Shown here: positions 34,744 to 43,109 of the stretch, piece by piece
How the letters are laid out: each line of letters begins with the position of its first letter
Position numbering within the stretch: the first letter of the stretch is position 1
Origin: Pseudomonas kribbensis
GTDB lineage: Bacteria; Pseudomonadota; Gammaproteobacteria; Pseudomonadales; Pseudomonadaceae
Assembly (NCBI RefSeq): GCF_003352185.1
Contig: NZ_CP029608.1
Location: 3,720,001 to 3,784,000, forward strand
DNA length: 64,000 nucleotides
Direction of reading: 5' to 3'
Made by a program: the position numbers and the translations under genes
The notes under the pieces: model-generated
What the model saw: the letters and a program-made list of their open reading frames with translations, nothing else
Databases searched by the model: none
What the model was told of the DNA's origin: nothing

Positions 34744-35595
34744 ATGCGCTTCATGCCATCCGTTCTGCGATTCGCCGCGTTGTCCACGGGCCTGGCGCTG
34801 GCCGCTTCGGCCATGGCCAGTGACGAGTCGCAATTGATCGAGTCGATCAACAGCTACCGCAGCCAGCCCCAGCGCTGCGGCACCCAGGCGTCAAGCGAAT
34901 TGCCGCCGCTGTCGGCCGACCCGCGCCTGCATCTGCCGGCCAGTGGTGTCGTCGATCTGCAACAGGCCATGGCCAGCGCCAGTTACCCGATGGTCAACGT
35001 GCAGGCGATCACCCTCAACGGCCCTAGGGATGCGGCGGCGGCAATGAAGGCGATTCAGGAGAGCTTCTGCCAGGTAGTGCTGGATCCGCAGTTCGTCGAT
35101 ATCGGCGTCAGCCGCGCCGACCGCGACTGGCGCATCACCCTGGCGCGACCGCTGCTGTCGGCACGCCTGGGCGACGGACAAGCCGAAGGCCAGAAACTGT
35201 TGACGCAACTCAACGCCGCCCGTAGCCAGCCGCGCCAGTGCGGCGGCCAGGCATTCTCCGCGGCGGCGCCACTGGCGTGGAACGCAGTGCTCGGCGGTGT
35301 GGCCCAGGATCACAGCCGCGAGATGGCCAACAACAACTATTTCGACCACAAGGACCGCAACGGCGGCACCCCTGGCGACCGCGCCGAACTGGCCGGTTAC
35401 AGCGGCCAGCAGGTCGGCGAGAACATCGCCGCCGGGCAGGACACGGTGCAGAAAGTCGTCGCCGGCTGGCTCGCCAGCCCCGGCCACTGCGCCAACCTGA
35501 TGAACCCGCAGTACCGCGAACTGGGTGCGGCCTACGCAGTCGATCCGAAGAGCAGCGCCGGCATTTACTGGACGGCGATGTTTGGTGGCGAATGA
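34744..35595 (+). CDS. CAP (SCP/PR-1) domain secreted protein
   Basis: The product has 283 residues from ATG 34744 with AAGGGAG upstream and a signal peptide (1 to about 24, ending AMA). The C-terminal half is a CAP domain: HSREMANNNYFDHKDRNG, GENIAAGQ, WLASPGHCANLMNPQYRELG. The N-terminal half starts with a similar block (INSYRSQPQRCGTQ against LNAARSQPRQCGGQ), so it appears to be a degenerate first CAP-like copy. Bacterial CAP proteins are extracytoplasmic, mostly of unknown activity. A REP pair and a terminator follow. Confidence 0.88.
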   Translation: MRFMPSVLRFAALSTGLALAASAMASDESQLIESINSYRSQPQRCGTQASSELPPLSADPRLHLPASGVVDLQQAMASASYPMVNVQAITLNGPRDAAAAMKAIQESFCQVVLDPQFVDIGVSRADRDWRITLARPLLSARLGDGQAEGQKLLTQLNAARSQPRQCGGQAFSAAAPLAWNAVLGGVAQDHSREMANNNYFDHKDRNGGTPGDRAELAGYSGQQVGENIAAGQDTVQKVVAGWLASPGHCANLMNPQYRELGAAYAVDPKSSAGIYWTAMFGGE

Positions 35596-35614
35596 TGACT
35601 TGAATCCACCGCTG

Positions 35615-35705
35615 CCCCTGTGGGAGCGAGCCTGCTCGCGATGAGGTCATCACATCTTCATAGACTGAAAGATCGCTATCGCCAGCAGGCTGGCTCCCAC
35701 AGGGG
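35615..35705. repeat. Inverted pair of REP elements
   Basis: CCCCTGTGGGAGCGAGCCTG begins the left arm; the right arm ends CAGGCTGGCTCCCACAGGGG at 35705. The right arm carries changes (GCCAGCAGGCTGGC) that keep its own stem, as expected for a folded repeat under selection for pairing. Confidence 0.92.
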
Positions 35706-35734
35706 TTGTGCAGTGGATGCAATATGCAGGCAAT

Positions 35735-35764
35735 AAAAAACCGGAGCCAGGCTCCGGTTTTTTT
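35735..35764. terminator. Bidirectional terminator
   Basis: AAAAAACCGGAGCC and GGCTCCGGTTTTTT form a near-perfect stem between the CAP gene and the convergent end of the cio operon. Confidence 0.88.
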
Positions 35765-35768
35765 ATGC

Positions 35769-35921
35769 TCAGTGGGTTCTCATCCCCGCCGCATACATCG
35801 CCAGTTTCAGCAGGCTCGCCACCACCGCCAGCGACACCACGCTGCCGGACCAGATCAACAACAGCCAGCCCAGACGTTTGTACCAGCGGCTTTTCACTTC
35901 ACGCATCTCAATGGTAGCCAT
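35769..35921 (-). CDS. DUF2474 small membrane subunit of the cyanide-insensitive oxidase
   Basis: This is a 50-residue frame starting at ATG 35921, inside the last codons of cioB (14-bp overlap in another frame), and ending at 35769. It begins MATIEMREVKSRWYKRLG and continues with one transmembrane helix (about 19-44: LLLIWSGSVVSLAVVAS). A second ATG (35906) would give MREVKSRWYKRLG. The R-W-Y-K-R-L-G-W-L wording is that of DUF2474 proteins, which sit after cioAB much as CydX follows cydAB. It probably stabilises the oxidase in the inner membrane. The terminator lies right behind it. Confidence 0.88.
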   Translation of the reverse strand: MATIEMREVKSRWYKRLGWLLLIWSGSVVSLAVVASLLKLAMYAAGMRTH

Positions 35922-36924
35922 CGCCGATCCTCACTTTGCCGCGGAACACGTAGTAGTTCCAGAAGGTGTACATCAGGATCACCGGCAGGATGAACAGCGC
36001 GCCGATCAGGGCGAACAACTGGCTGGTGGCCGGTGATGCCGCCGCCCACAGGCTGACCGACGGCGGGATGATGTTCGGCCAGATGCTCAGCGCCAGCCCG
36101 ATGTAGCCGAGGAACATCAGTACCAGGGTGAACACGAACGGCCAGTGGGTGTGTCGCTGACGCAACGAACGCAGCAGCCCGAACAGCGCCAGTGCCGCCA
36201 GCACCACCAGCCCGGCGAACACGGTCAGGTGTGCATGGTTGAACCAGCGCGTGGCCAGTTCCGGATGCATTTGCAGCGTCCACGCGCCGATCACCAGCAC
36301 CATCGCCAGCAACAGCCACGCCAGCGGACGGCTGTAGTGACGCATCCGCGACTCGAGCATGCCTTCTGTTTTCACCAGCAGCCAGGTGCTGCCCAGCAAG
36401 GCATAGGCGACCACCAGACCAACGCCGCAGACCAGCGGGAACGGCGCCAGCCAGTCGAGACCGCCACCGGCAAACTGCCGATCCACCACCGGAATCCCGG
36501 CCACATACGCGCCGATCACCACACCCTGGGAGAACGTCGCCAGCAGCGAGCCGCCGATGAACGCCCAGTCCCATAGATGACGTTTTTCCGCTGGCGCCTT
36601 GAAGCGAAACTCGAACGCCACACCCCGGAAAATCAAACCCGCGAGCATGAAGATCAGCGGCAGATACAGCGCCTCCAGAATCACCCCGTAAGCCAGCGGA
36701 AACGCGCCGTACAACGCCGCGCCGCCGAGCACCAGCCAGGTTTCGTTGCCGTCCCAGACCGGCGCGACGGTGTTCATCATCACGTCGCGTTCCTGCTCGT
36801 CGCTGATCATCGGAAACAGAATCCCGAGGCCCAGATCGAAGCCGTCCATGATCACGTACATCATCACCCCGAAGGCAATGATCACACCCCAGATCAACGA
36901 GAGATCGATACCTTGAATACCCAT
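35908..36924 (-). CDS. cioB: Cyanide-insensitive quinol oxidase subunit II
   Basis: The product has 338 residues with about eight or nine membrane helices. It opens with LSLIWGVIIAFGVMMYVIMDGFDLGLGILFP, the CydB/CioB signature, and has MMNTVAPVWDGNETWLVLGG. It pairs with subunit I to form a bd-type quinol oxidase that reduces oxygen to water and tolerates cyanide. It follows cioA by 17 bp and overlaps the DUF2474 gene. Confidence 0.93.
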   Translation of the reverse strand: MGIQGIDLSLIWGVIIAFGVMMYVIMDGFDLGLGILFPMISDEQERDVMMNTVAPVWDGNETWLVLGGAALYGAFPLAYGVILEALYLPLIFMLAGLIFRGVAFEFRFKAPAEKRHLWDWAFIGGSLLATFSQGVVIGAYVAGIPVVDRQFAGGGLDWLAPFPLVCGVGLVVAYALLGSTWLLVKTEGMLESRMRHYSRPLAWLLLAMVLVIGAWTLQMHPELATRWFNHAHLTVFAGLVVLAALALFGLLRSLRQRHTHWPFVFTLVLMFLGYIGLALSIWPNIIPPSVSLWAAASPATSQLFALIGALFILPVILMYTFWNYYVFRGKVRIGDGYH

Positions 36925-36941
36925 GACTCAATGCTCCTTTA

Positions 36942-38357
36942 TCAGTGGACCCGGGTCGCGGATTCGAGGTTGTCGGTAACCGCCGAAAGTGGCCGGCGCG
37001 GGGTCTGCAACGGGGTGCCTTCGGGCGGATGTTCGTGGTGCGGCTGCGGGCCCTTGCTTACCAGTTTCATCATGTAGCCGATGCCCACGGTGAACACCGA
37101 GCAGTAGATGACGACGAACAGCGCCAGCGAGGTGCTCATCTGCGCCACCGAGTGATGGGACGCGGCGTCATGGGTACGCATCAGGCCGTACACCACCCAC
37201 GGCTGACGCCCGACTTCGGTGGTGATCCAGCCGGCAAGCAGCGCGATCAGACCGCTTGGCCCCATCAACAGCATCAGACGCTGAAAGCCGCGATGACGGT
37301 AGACCTTGCCGTTGCGCCGCAACGCCAGACCCAGCACACCGACCAGAATCATCAACATGCCGAGCCCGGCCATCACGCGGAAGCTCCAGAAAATCACGGT
37401 CGAGTTAGGCCGGTCTTCTTTCGGGAAGCTCTTGAGCGCCGGAATCTGCTTGTCGAGGCTGTGGGTGAGGATCAGGCTGCCGAGGTACGGAATCTCGATC
37501 GCATACTTGGTCTTCTCCGCCTGCATGTCCGGGATGCCGAACAGCACCAGCGGGGTTGGCCCGTTGTCAGCGTTTTCCCAGTGGCCTTCGATGGCGGCGA
37601 TTTTTGCCGGTTGGTGTTCCAGGGTGTTCAAGCCATGGGCGTCACCGACCACCGCTTGAATCGGCGCCACGATCAGCGCCATCCACAGCGCCATGGAAAA
37701 CATCTTGCGCACCGGTTTGCTGTCGTTGCCACGCAGCAAATGCCAGGCTGCCGAAGCGCCGACGAAGAACGCCGTAGCAACGAATGCGGCAATCGCCATG
37801 TGCGCCAGCCGGAACGGGAACGACGGGTTGAACACGATGGCCAGCCAGTCCATCGGCATCACCCGGCCGTCGACGATTTCAAAGCCTTGCGGGGTCTGCA
37901 TCCAGCTGTTGGAGGCGAGAATCCAGAAAGTCGAGATCAGCGTGCCGATGGCGACCATCACCGTGGCAAAGAAGTGCAAGCCACGGCCCACTCGATTCCA
38001 GCCAAACAGCATCACCCCGAGGAACCCGGCCTCGAGGAAGAACGCCGTCAGCACTTCATAGGTCAGCAACGGCCCGGTGATGCTGCCGGCGAAGTCGGAA
38101 AACCCGCTCCAGTTGGTGCCGAACTGGTACGCCATGACCAGACCCGAGACCACGCCCATGCCGAAGTTGACGGCGAAGATCTTCGACCAGAAGTGGTAGA
38201 GATCGCGGTACGTGTCGTTACGGGTTTTCAGCCACAGGCCTTCGAGCACCGCCAGGAAACTCGCCAGGCCAATGGTGATCGCCGGGAAAATGATGTGGAA
38301 CGAAACCGTGAACGCGAATTGAATTCGCGCCAGGTCCAGTGCCTCCAGGTTGAACAT
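36942..38357 (-). CDS. cioA: Cyanide-insensitive quinol oxidase subunit I
   Basis: The product has 471 residues from ATG 38357 (MFNLEALDLARIQFAFTVSFHIIFP, with a haem-ligand His21). Other landmarks are FGTNWSGFSDFAGSITGPLLTYE, the His-rich helix RLAHMAIAAFVATAFFVGA, and GWITTEVGRQPWVVYGLMRT. The quinol-binding loop is short, the CIO type rather than the long-Q-loop cydA type. It is the first gene of cioA-cioB-DUF2474. The YdeP-like gene ends 109 bp upstream on the same strand and could be co-transcribed. A small hairpin (CAGGCG/CGCCTG at 38410-38425) lies between. Confidence 0.93.
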   Translation of the reverse strand: MFNLEALDLARIQFAFTVSFHIIFPAITIGLASFLAVLEGLWLKTRNDTYRDLYHFWSKIFAVNFGMGVVSGLVMAYQFGTNWSGFSDFAGSITGPLLTYEVLTAFFLEAGFLGVMLFGWNRVGRGLHFFATVMVAIGTLISTFWILASNSWMQTPQGFEIVDGRVMPMDWLAIVFNPSFPFRLAHMAIAAFVATAFFVGASAAWHLLRGNDSKPVRKMFSMALWMALIVAPIQAVVGDAHGLNTLEHQPAKIAAIEGHWENADNGPTPLVLFGIPDMQAEKTKYAIEIPYLGSLILTHSLDKQIPALKSFPKEDRPNSTVIFWSFRVMAGLGMLMILVGVLGLALRRNGKVYRHRGFQRLMLLMGPSGLIALLAGWITTEVGRQPWVVYGLMRTHDAASHHSVAQMSTSLALFVVIYCSVFTVGIGYMMKLVSKGPQPHHEHPPEGTPLQTPRRPLSAVTDNLESATRVH

Positions 38358-38466
38358 GATGATGTCCTCATCAAGGCTGAAAAGCGGCAGCACACGGCCG
38401 GGCCACCGCCAGGCGCGAACGCCTGCAGCCAGTCAAAATGCAAAAGGGTTGGATCGCGTGAGTCGG

Positions 38467-40791
38467 TCAGGCCACCGACGACGGAATCAGGTTGCTCGCC
38501 TCGGCCGCTTCGAGGCGGATCGCCACGAACTTGGAGGTCGGCGTGTAGGTGCGATCACCGTAGCTTTCCAGCGGCACCAGCGGATTGGTTTCCGGGTAGT
38601 ACGCGGCAGCCTGCCCGGCCGGAATGTCGTAGGCGATCAGTGTGAAACCGCTGACCCGACGCTCGCGCTCGTCATCCCACAGCGCCACCAGATCGACCTT
38701 CTGCCCCGGTTCGAAACCGAGCCGGCGGATGTCCTGCTCGTTGGCGAACACCACGTCGCGCATGCCGTAGACCCCGCGATAACGGTCGTCGAGGCCGTAC
38801 AGCGTGGTGTTGTACTGGTCGTGGGAGCGCATGGTTTGCAGGATCAAATGCGGTTTGACCGGCAGGTTGCGTACGCCTTCGCTGATCAGATGTTCGGGCA
38901 GCACGCACGGGGTGAACTGAGCCTTACCGGATTCGGTTTTCCAGACACGGTCGGAGGCGTCGTTACCGAGGTGGAAACCACCGGGGATCAGCAGCTTCTC
39001 GTTGAAATTGTCGAAGCCCGGAATTACGTCGGCAATGAGGTTGCGGATGCGTCCGTAGTCGCCCACCGCCCATTCCCAGTCGATCGGGTGCTTGCCCAAC
39101 GTGGCGGCAGCGATCCCGGCAATGATCGCCGGCTCGGATTTCAGATGGGCCGACTTTGGCTTCAACTGGCCGAACGACAAGTGCACCATGCTGAAGGTGT
39201 CTTCCACGGTCACGCCTTGCGGGCCTTCGGCCTGCACGTCGATGTCGGTACGGCCGAGGCACGGCAGGATCAGTGCATCACGCCCGGTCACCAGATGGCT
39301 GCGGTTGAGCTTGGTCGAGATGTGCACGCTCAGGTCGAGTTTGCGCATCGCCGCGTGGGTGCGCGGGGTGTCCGGCGTGGCTTGAGCGAAGTTGCCACCC
39401 AGACCGATGAACACCTTGGCTTCGCCACGCTCCATGGCACCGATCGCCATCACCGTGTTGTGGCCGTGCATACGCGGCACCTTGAAGTTGAAGCGTTTTT
39501 CCAGGGCGTCCATCAGCGCTTTCGGCGCCAGTTCGTTGATGCCCATGGTGCGGTCGCCCTGCACGTTACTGTGACCACGCACCGGCGACAGCCCGGCACC
39601 CGGACGGCCGACGTTGCCGCGCAGCAGTTGCAGGTTGATGACCTCCTGCAGGGTCGGCACCGAGTGCACGTGCTGGGTCAGGCCCATGGCCCAGCACATG
39701 ATCACGCTCTTGGCGCGGGCATACATGCGCGCGGCCAGTTCGATGTCATGCAGCGGCACGCCGGACTGCTCGACGATGTGCTCCCAGCTCGTGGCATCGA
39801 CTTCGGCCAGATAGCTGTCGAGACCCGACGTGTGCTCGGCAATGAACGCGTGATCGAACACCGCTTCGCCGCCGGTGGCCTGGGCTTCGCGCTCCCACTC
39901 CAGCAGGAACTTGGCCATGCCGCGAATCATTGCCATGTCACCGCCCAAGGCTGGACGGAAGTACGCAGTGTTGGTCGCTTCCCAGCCGTTACTCAGCATC
40001 TCGATCGGGTTCTGCGGGTTCTGGAAACGCTCCAGGCCACGCTCCTTGAGCGGATTGATGCACACCACCTGCGCGCCGCGTTTTACCGCTTCGCGCAGCG
40101 GTTCGAGCATGCGCGGGTGGTTGGTGCCGGGGTTCTGGCCGATGACGAAAATCGCATCGGCGTGGTGCAGGTCTTCATAGACCACAGTGCCTTTGCCGAC
40201 ACCGAGGCTCTCGCCCATGCTCACCGCACTGGCTTCGTGGCACATGTTCGAGCAGTCCGGGAAGTTGTTGGTGCCGTAGGCGCGGACGAACAACTGATAG
40301 AGAAACGCCGCTTCGTTACTGGCGCGGCCCGAGGTGTAGAACTCGGCCTCGTGCGGCGATTTCAGGCCTTTGAGGTGCTTGGCGATCAGCGCGAAGGCGT
40401 CGTCCCAGGTGGTTTCGACATAGCGGTCGACCCGGGCGTCGTAGCGCATCGGATGGGTGATCCGGCCCTGATATTCGAGCCAGTAATCGCTTTGCTCGGC
40501 CAGCGTCGACACCGTGTACTTGTTGAAGAATGCCGGGTCGACCAGGCGGCCGGTGGCTTCCCAGTTCACTGCTTTGGCGCCGTTCTCGCAGAACTTCAGC
40601 ATGCTCGCACCGGGGGCTTCACCCCAGGCGCAACCGGGGCAGTCGAAGCCGCCGTTCTGGTTGGTCTTGAGCATGGCGCGGATGTTTTTCAGGGCGTTTT
40701 CACTGCCCAGCCAGTTCCTGGTGAGGCTGATCACAGCGCCCCAACCCGCAGCGGCGCCCTTGTAGGGTTTGTAACGGTCGACTTGTGACAT
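38467..40791 (-). CDS. FdhF/YdeP-family molybdopterin oxidoreductase
   Basis: The product has 774 residues. It shows the molybdopterin fold: CPGCAWGEAPG, YTSGRASNEAAFLYQLFVR, NFPDCSNMCHEASA (position of the metal ligand region), VRGHSNVQGDRTMGI, and a C-terminal dinucleotide-binding domain starting near LILQTMRSHDQYNT. There is no N-terminal Fe-S cluster as in NAD-linked formate dehydrogenases, and YdeP-like proteins have no proven substrate; acid resistance is known for the E. coli one. It needs the molybdenum cofactor, whose first enzyme (moaA) is divergent 357 bp away with matching promoter sequence. Confidence 0.88.
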   Translation of the reverse strand: MSQVDRYKPYKGAAAGWGAVISLTRNWLGSENALKNIRAMLKTNQNGGFDCPGCAWGEAPGASMLKFCENGAKAVNWEATGRLVDPAFFNKYTVSTLAEQSDYWLEYQGRITHPMRYDARVDRYVETTWDDAFALIAKHLKGLKSPHEAEFYTSGRASNEAAFLYQLFVRAYGTNNFPDCSNMCHEASAVSMGESLGVGKGTVVYEDLHHADAIFVIGQNPGTNHPRMLEPLREAVKRGAQVVCINPLKERGLERFQNPQNPIEMLSNGWEATNTAYFRPALGGDMAMIRGMAKFLLEWEREAQATGGEAVFDHAFIAEHTSGLDSYLAEVDATSWEHIVEQSGVPLHDIELAARMYARAKSVIMCWAMGLTQHVHSVPTLQEVINLQLLRGNVGRPGAGLSPVRGHSNVQGDRTMGINELAPKALMDALEKRFNFKVPRMHGHNTVMAIGAMERGEAKVFIGLGGNFAQATPDTPRTHAAMRKLDLSVHISTKLNRSHLVTGRDALILPCLGRTDIDVQAEGPQGVTVEDTFSMVHLSFGQLKPKSAHLKSEPAIIAGIAAATLGKHPIDWEWAVGDYGRIRNLIADVIPGFDNFNEKLLIPGGFHLGNDASDRVWKTESGKAQFTPCVLPEHLISEGVRNLPVKPHLILQTMRSHDQYNTTLYGLDDRYRGVYGMRDVVFANEQDIRRLGFEPGQKVDLVALWDDERERRVSGFTLIAYDIPAGQAAAYYPETNPLVPLESYGDRTYTPTSKFVAIRLEAAEASNLIPSSVA

Positions 40792-40920
40792 GGGACTTCT
40801 CCATGACGATGCACACAGGCAAAAACCTGATCGGGTTTAAACAGCGACGACTGACTTTCAAGTTAAAAAAGCGGTCGTTTCGTTTGACGGGGCCAAGGAT
40901 AGGAACCGCTGCAAAAACTT

Positions 40921-40940
40921 GTCTAATCGCTATTAATGAC
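40921..40940 (-). promoter_or_regulatory. Operator-like element for the YdeP-type gene
   Basis: Read on the minus strand this is GTCATTAATAGCGATTAGAC. The same sequence with two changes lies at 41056-41075 on the plus strand. Its end TTAGAC could act as a -35 element with TATCCT about 19 bp on. The gene-free interval 40792-41148 is AT-rich and holds nothing else that I can name. Confidence 0.55.
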
Positions 40941-41055
40941 TGCGTTATCGAAAGCATCTATCACGGACTTAAATCCTTTAAATCCGGGCACTTGCAAAAC
41001 TAAGAAGCGTAAAAAACCGAATAATTATTTCATCATCGACAGCATCAATCGGCCG

Positions 41056-41075
41056 GTCATTAATAGTGATTGGAC
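41056..41075 (+). promoter_or_regulatory. Operator-like element and promoter for moaA
   Basis: GTCATTAATAGTGATTGGAC matches the minus-strand element at 40921-40940 in 18 of 20 positions. TTGGAC at its end (41070-41075) and CATAAC at 41092-41097, 16 bp apart, look like a promoter, with moaA starting about 50 bp further on. Confidence 0.6.
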
Positions 41076-41148
41076 GCTGTTCGAAGTTGCTCATAACCTG
41101 CGCCGACCCAATCCCTTCAATAGCGGATTTCACCCAAGCGAGGCTGTC

Positions 41149-42147
41149 ATGTCAGAGCGCGTCTTGATCGATGGATACAACCGCCGCGTCGACTACCTGC
41201 GCATGTCGGTCACCGACCGTTGCGACTTCCGCTGTGTGTATTGCATGGCTGAAGACATGCAGTTTTTGCCGCGCCAACGGGTGCTGACGCTGGAGGAGAT
41301 CTATCAACTGGCGCAGAGCTTTGTGGCGCTCGGTACCCGCAAGATCCGCCTGACTGGCGGTGAACCACTGATTCGTCCCGGCGTCGTCGGGTTGTGCAAG
41401 CAGATTGCTGCCCTGCCCGGCCTGCGCGAACTGTGCCTGACCACCAACGGCTCGCAGCTCGGAAAACTCGCCAGCCCGCTGTTCGACGCCGGGGTCAAGC
41501 GCCTCAACGTCAGTCTCGACAGCCTCGATGCCGAACGCTTCAGGCAGATGACCCGCACCGGCGACCTGGCACAAGTGATCAACGGCATCGATGCCGCCCG
41601 CGAGGCCGGATTTACCCGCACTAAACTCAACTGCGTGGTGATGCAGGGCCGCAACGATCACGAGATCAACGATCTGGTGCAGTTCGCCATCGAGCGGGAT
41701 CTGGATATTTCTTTCATCGAGGAAATGCCGCTGGGCATCATCAGCGAACACAGCCGCGCCGAGTCGTTCTTCTCCAGTGCCCAGGTGCGTGAGCGGATTG
41801 CCGAGCGCTTCACCCTGATCGATTCCGCCGAGTCGACCCAAGGCCCGTCGCGCTACTGGCGGCTGGCAGAAGCGCCGCATATCCGGCTGGGGTTCATATC
41901 GCCCCACAGCCATAACTTCTGCGGCACCTGCAACCGGGTGCGGCTGACGGTCGAGGGGCGTTTGCTACTGTGTCTGGGGAACGAGCATTCGGTGGACTTG
42001 AAAGCGGTGCTGCGGGCCCACCCGGGTCAACCGCAACGGCTGGAGAAAGCGATCATCGACGCGATGAAGCTCAAGCCTTACCGGCACAACTTTGAAGTGA
42101 ACGACGACGTGCAAGTGGTGCGTTTCATGAACATGACCGGCGGTTGA
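41149..42147 (+). CDS. moaA: GTP 3',8-cyclase MoaA
   Basis: The product has 332 residues from ATG 41149. It is a radical SAM enzyme that starts molybdenum cofactor synthesis from GTP. The N-terminal cluster is CDFRCVYC (Cys25, Cys29, Cys32), followed by LTGGEPL. The C-terminal cluster lies in [22 protein letters not shown]. The protein ends in Gly-Gly (NMTGG), needed for activity. Longer frames upstream have no similarity. MoaA is often found alone or duplicated in Pseudomonas; here it sits next to a molybdoenzyme gene. Confidence 0.93.
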   Translation: MSERVLIDGYNRRVDYLRMSVTDRCDFRCVYCMAEDMQFLPRQRVLTLEEIYQLAQSFVALGTRKIRLTGGEPLIRPGVVGLCKQIAALPGLRELCLTTNGSQLGKLASPLFDAGVKRLNVSLDSLDAERFRQMTRTGDLAQVINGIDAAREAGFTRTKLNCVVMQGRNDHEINDLVQFAIERDLDISFIEEMPLGIISEHSRAESFFSSAQVRERIAERFTLIDSAESTQGPSRYWRLAEAPHIRLGFISPHSHNFCGTCNRVRLTVEGRLLLCLGNEHSVDLKAVLRAHPGQPQRLEKAIIDAMKLKPYRHNFEVNDDVQVVRFMNMTGG

Positions 42148-42175
42148 ACCGCCACGTTTTCAAGGCAAAAACAGC

Positions 42176-43075
42176 ATGATCATCCGACCCAAGGTCAATC
42201 AGTTCGCCATCCTGTTCACCCTCAAGGGCTCGATTGCCAAACGCATCGCCCTGCGCACCCTGATGGTCACGTTGCTGGCGTCGGCCATCGTGCTGGTGGA
42301 AATGCTCCATCCGAGCAACTTCACCAAGGTCAACGCCACGCCGTTCACCTTGCTCGGTCTGTCACTGTCGATCTTCATGAATTTTCGCAACAACGCCTGC
42401 TACGACCGCTGGTACGAAGCGCGCAAGGCCTGGGGCGAGGTGATCGTGCATGTGCGTTCGGTGATTCGCGAAACCCATGTCATCCGCGAATCGGCGCAAC
42501 GCCGCTTGCTGTTGCTCAACCTCTGCGGTTTTGCCCACGCCTTGAATGCTCGGCTGCGCCGGGAAAACGAAGCTGCCGCCAGTGCCGAGTGGATCAACCC
42601 GCAACACGACGCACAGGTGCCGGACTACAGCGGGCGCATTTTGCAAACCGTCGGCCAGCAATGTTCCGATCTGCATGAAGCGGGCGATCTCAGTGAATGG
42701 CGCTACATGCTGCTGGCCAATCACCTGACCAGCCTGACCCAGGCGCAAGCGGTGTGCGAGCGGATCAAGAACACGCCGCTGCCCTTCCCTTACACCCTGC
42801 TGCTGCACCGCACGATCTACCTGTTCTGCATCCTGCTGCCGTTTGCCATGGCCGAACCGCTGGGCTGGCTGACGCCGCTGTTCACGGCGATTGTCAGCTA
42901 CACGTTCTTTGGGCTGGATGCGATTGCCGATGAGCTGGAAGATCCGTTTGGGCGTGATGAAAATGACCTGCCGACCGATGCTCTGGTGCGGGGTATCGAG
43001 CGGGATATTCTCTCGGAGCTGGGCACCGAGCCGTTGCCGCCGGCGCTGAAACCGGTGGACTACGTGCTCAGTTAA
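42176..43075 (+). CDS. Bestrophin-like (YneE/UPF0187) anion channel protein
   Basis: The product has 299 residues. Family marks are GLSLSIFMNFRNNACYDRWYEARKAWG near the N-terminus and LPFAMAEPLGWLTPLFTAIVSYTFFGLDAIADELEDPFG near the C-terminus. Bacterial bestrophins form pentameric channels for anions or cations in the inner membrane. It follows moaA by 28 bp, with AAGG before the ATG, so it may be transcribed with moaA although no functional link is known. Confidence 0.87.
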   Translation: MIIRPKVNQFAILFTLKGSIAKRIALRTLMVTLLASAIVLVEMLHPSNFTKVNATPFTLLGLSLSIFMNFRNNACYDRWYEARKAWGEVIVHVRSVIRETHVIRESAQRRLLLLNLCGFAHALNARLRRENEAAASAEWINPQHDAQVPDYSGRILQTVGQQCSDLHEAGDLSEWRYMLLANHLTSLTQAQAVCERIKNTPLPFPYTLLLHRTIYLFCILLPFAMAEPLGWLTPLFTAIVSYTFFGLDAIADELEDPFGRDENDLPTDALVRGIERDILSELGTEPLPPALKPVDYVLS

Positions 43076-43109
43076 TCGAATACCTTCCCCTTCAGGGGAG
43101 GAAACTCCA

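Noticed and set aside
25461..35705. Repeated TGTGGGAGCGAGC units considered as CRISPR repeats
   Set aside because: They occur as inverted pairs at three distant sites with no regular spacers and no cas genes; they are REP elements.
38350..40788. An 812-codon open frame opposite the YdeP-like gene
   Set aside because: It lies entirely antisense to a gene with clear molybdopterin motifs; its composition (Arg, His, Gly, Val rich) is typical of the mirror frame of GC-rich coding DNA.
40936..41148. A longer start for moaA (71 extra codons)
   Set aside because: The extension crosses the operator and promoter and has no MoaA likeness; the ATG at 41149 gives the standard N-terminus.
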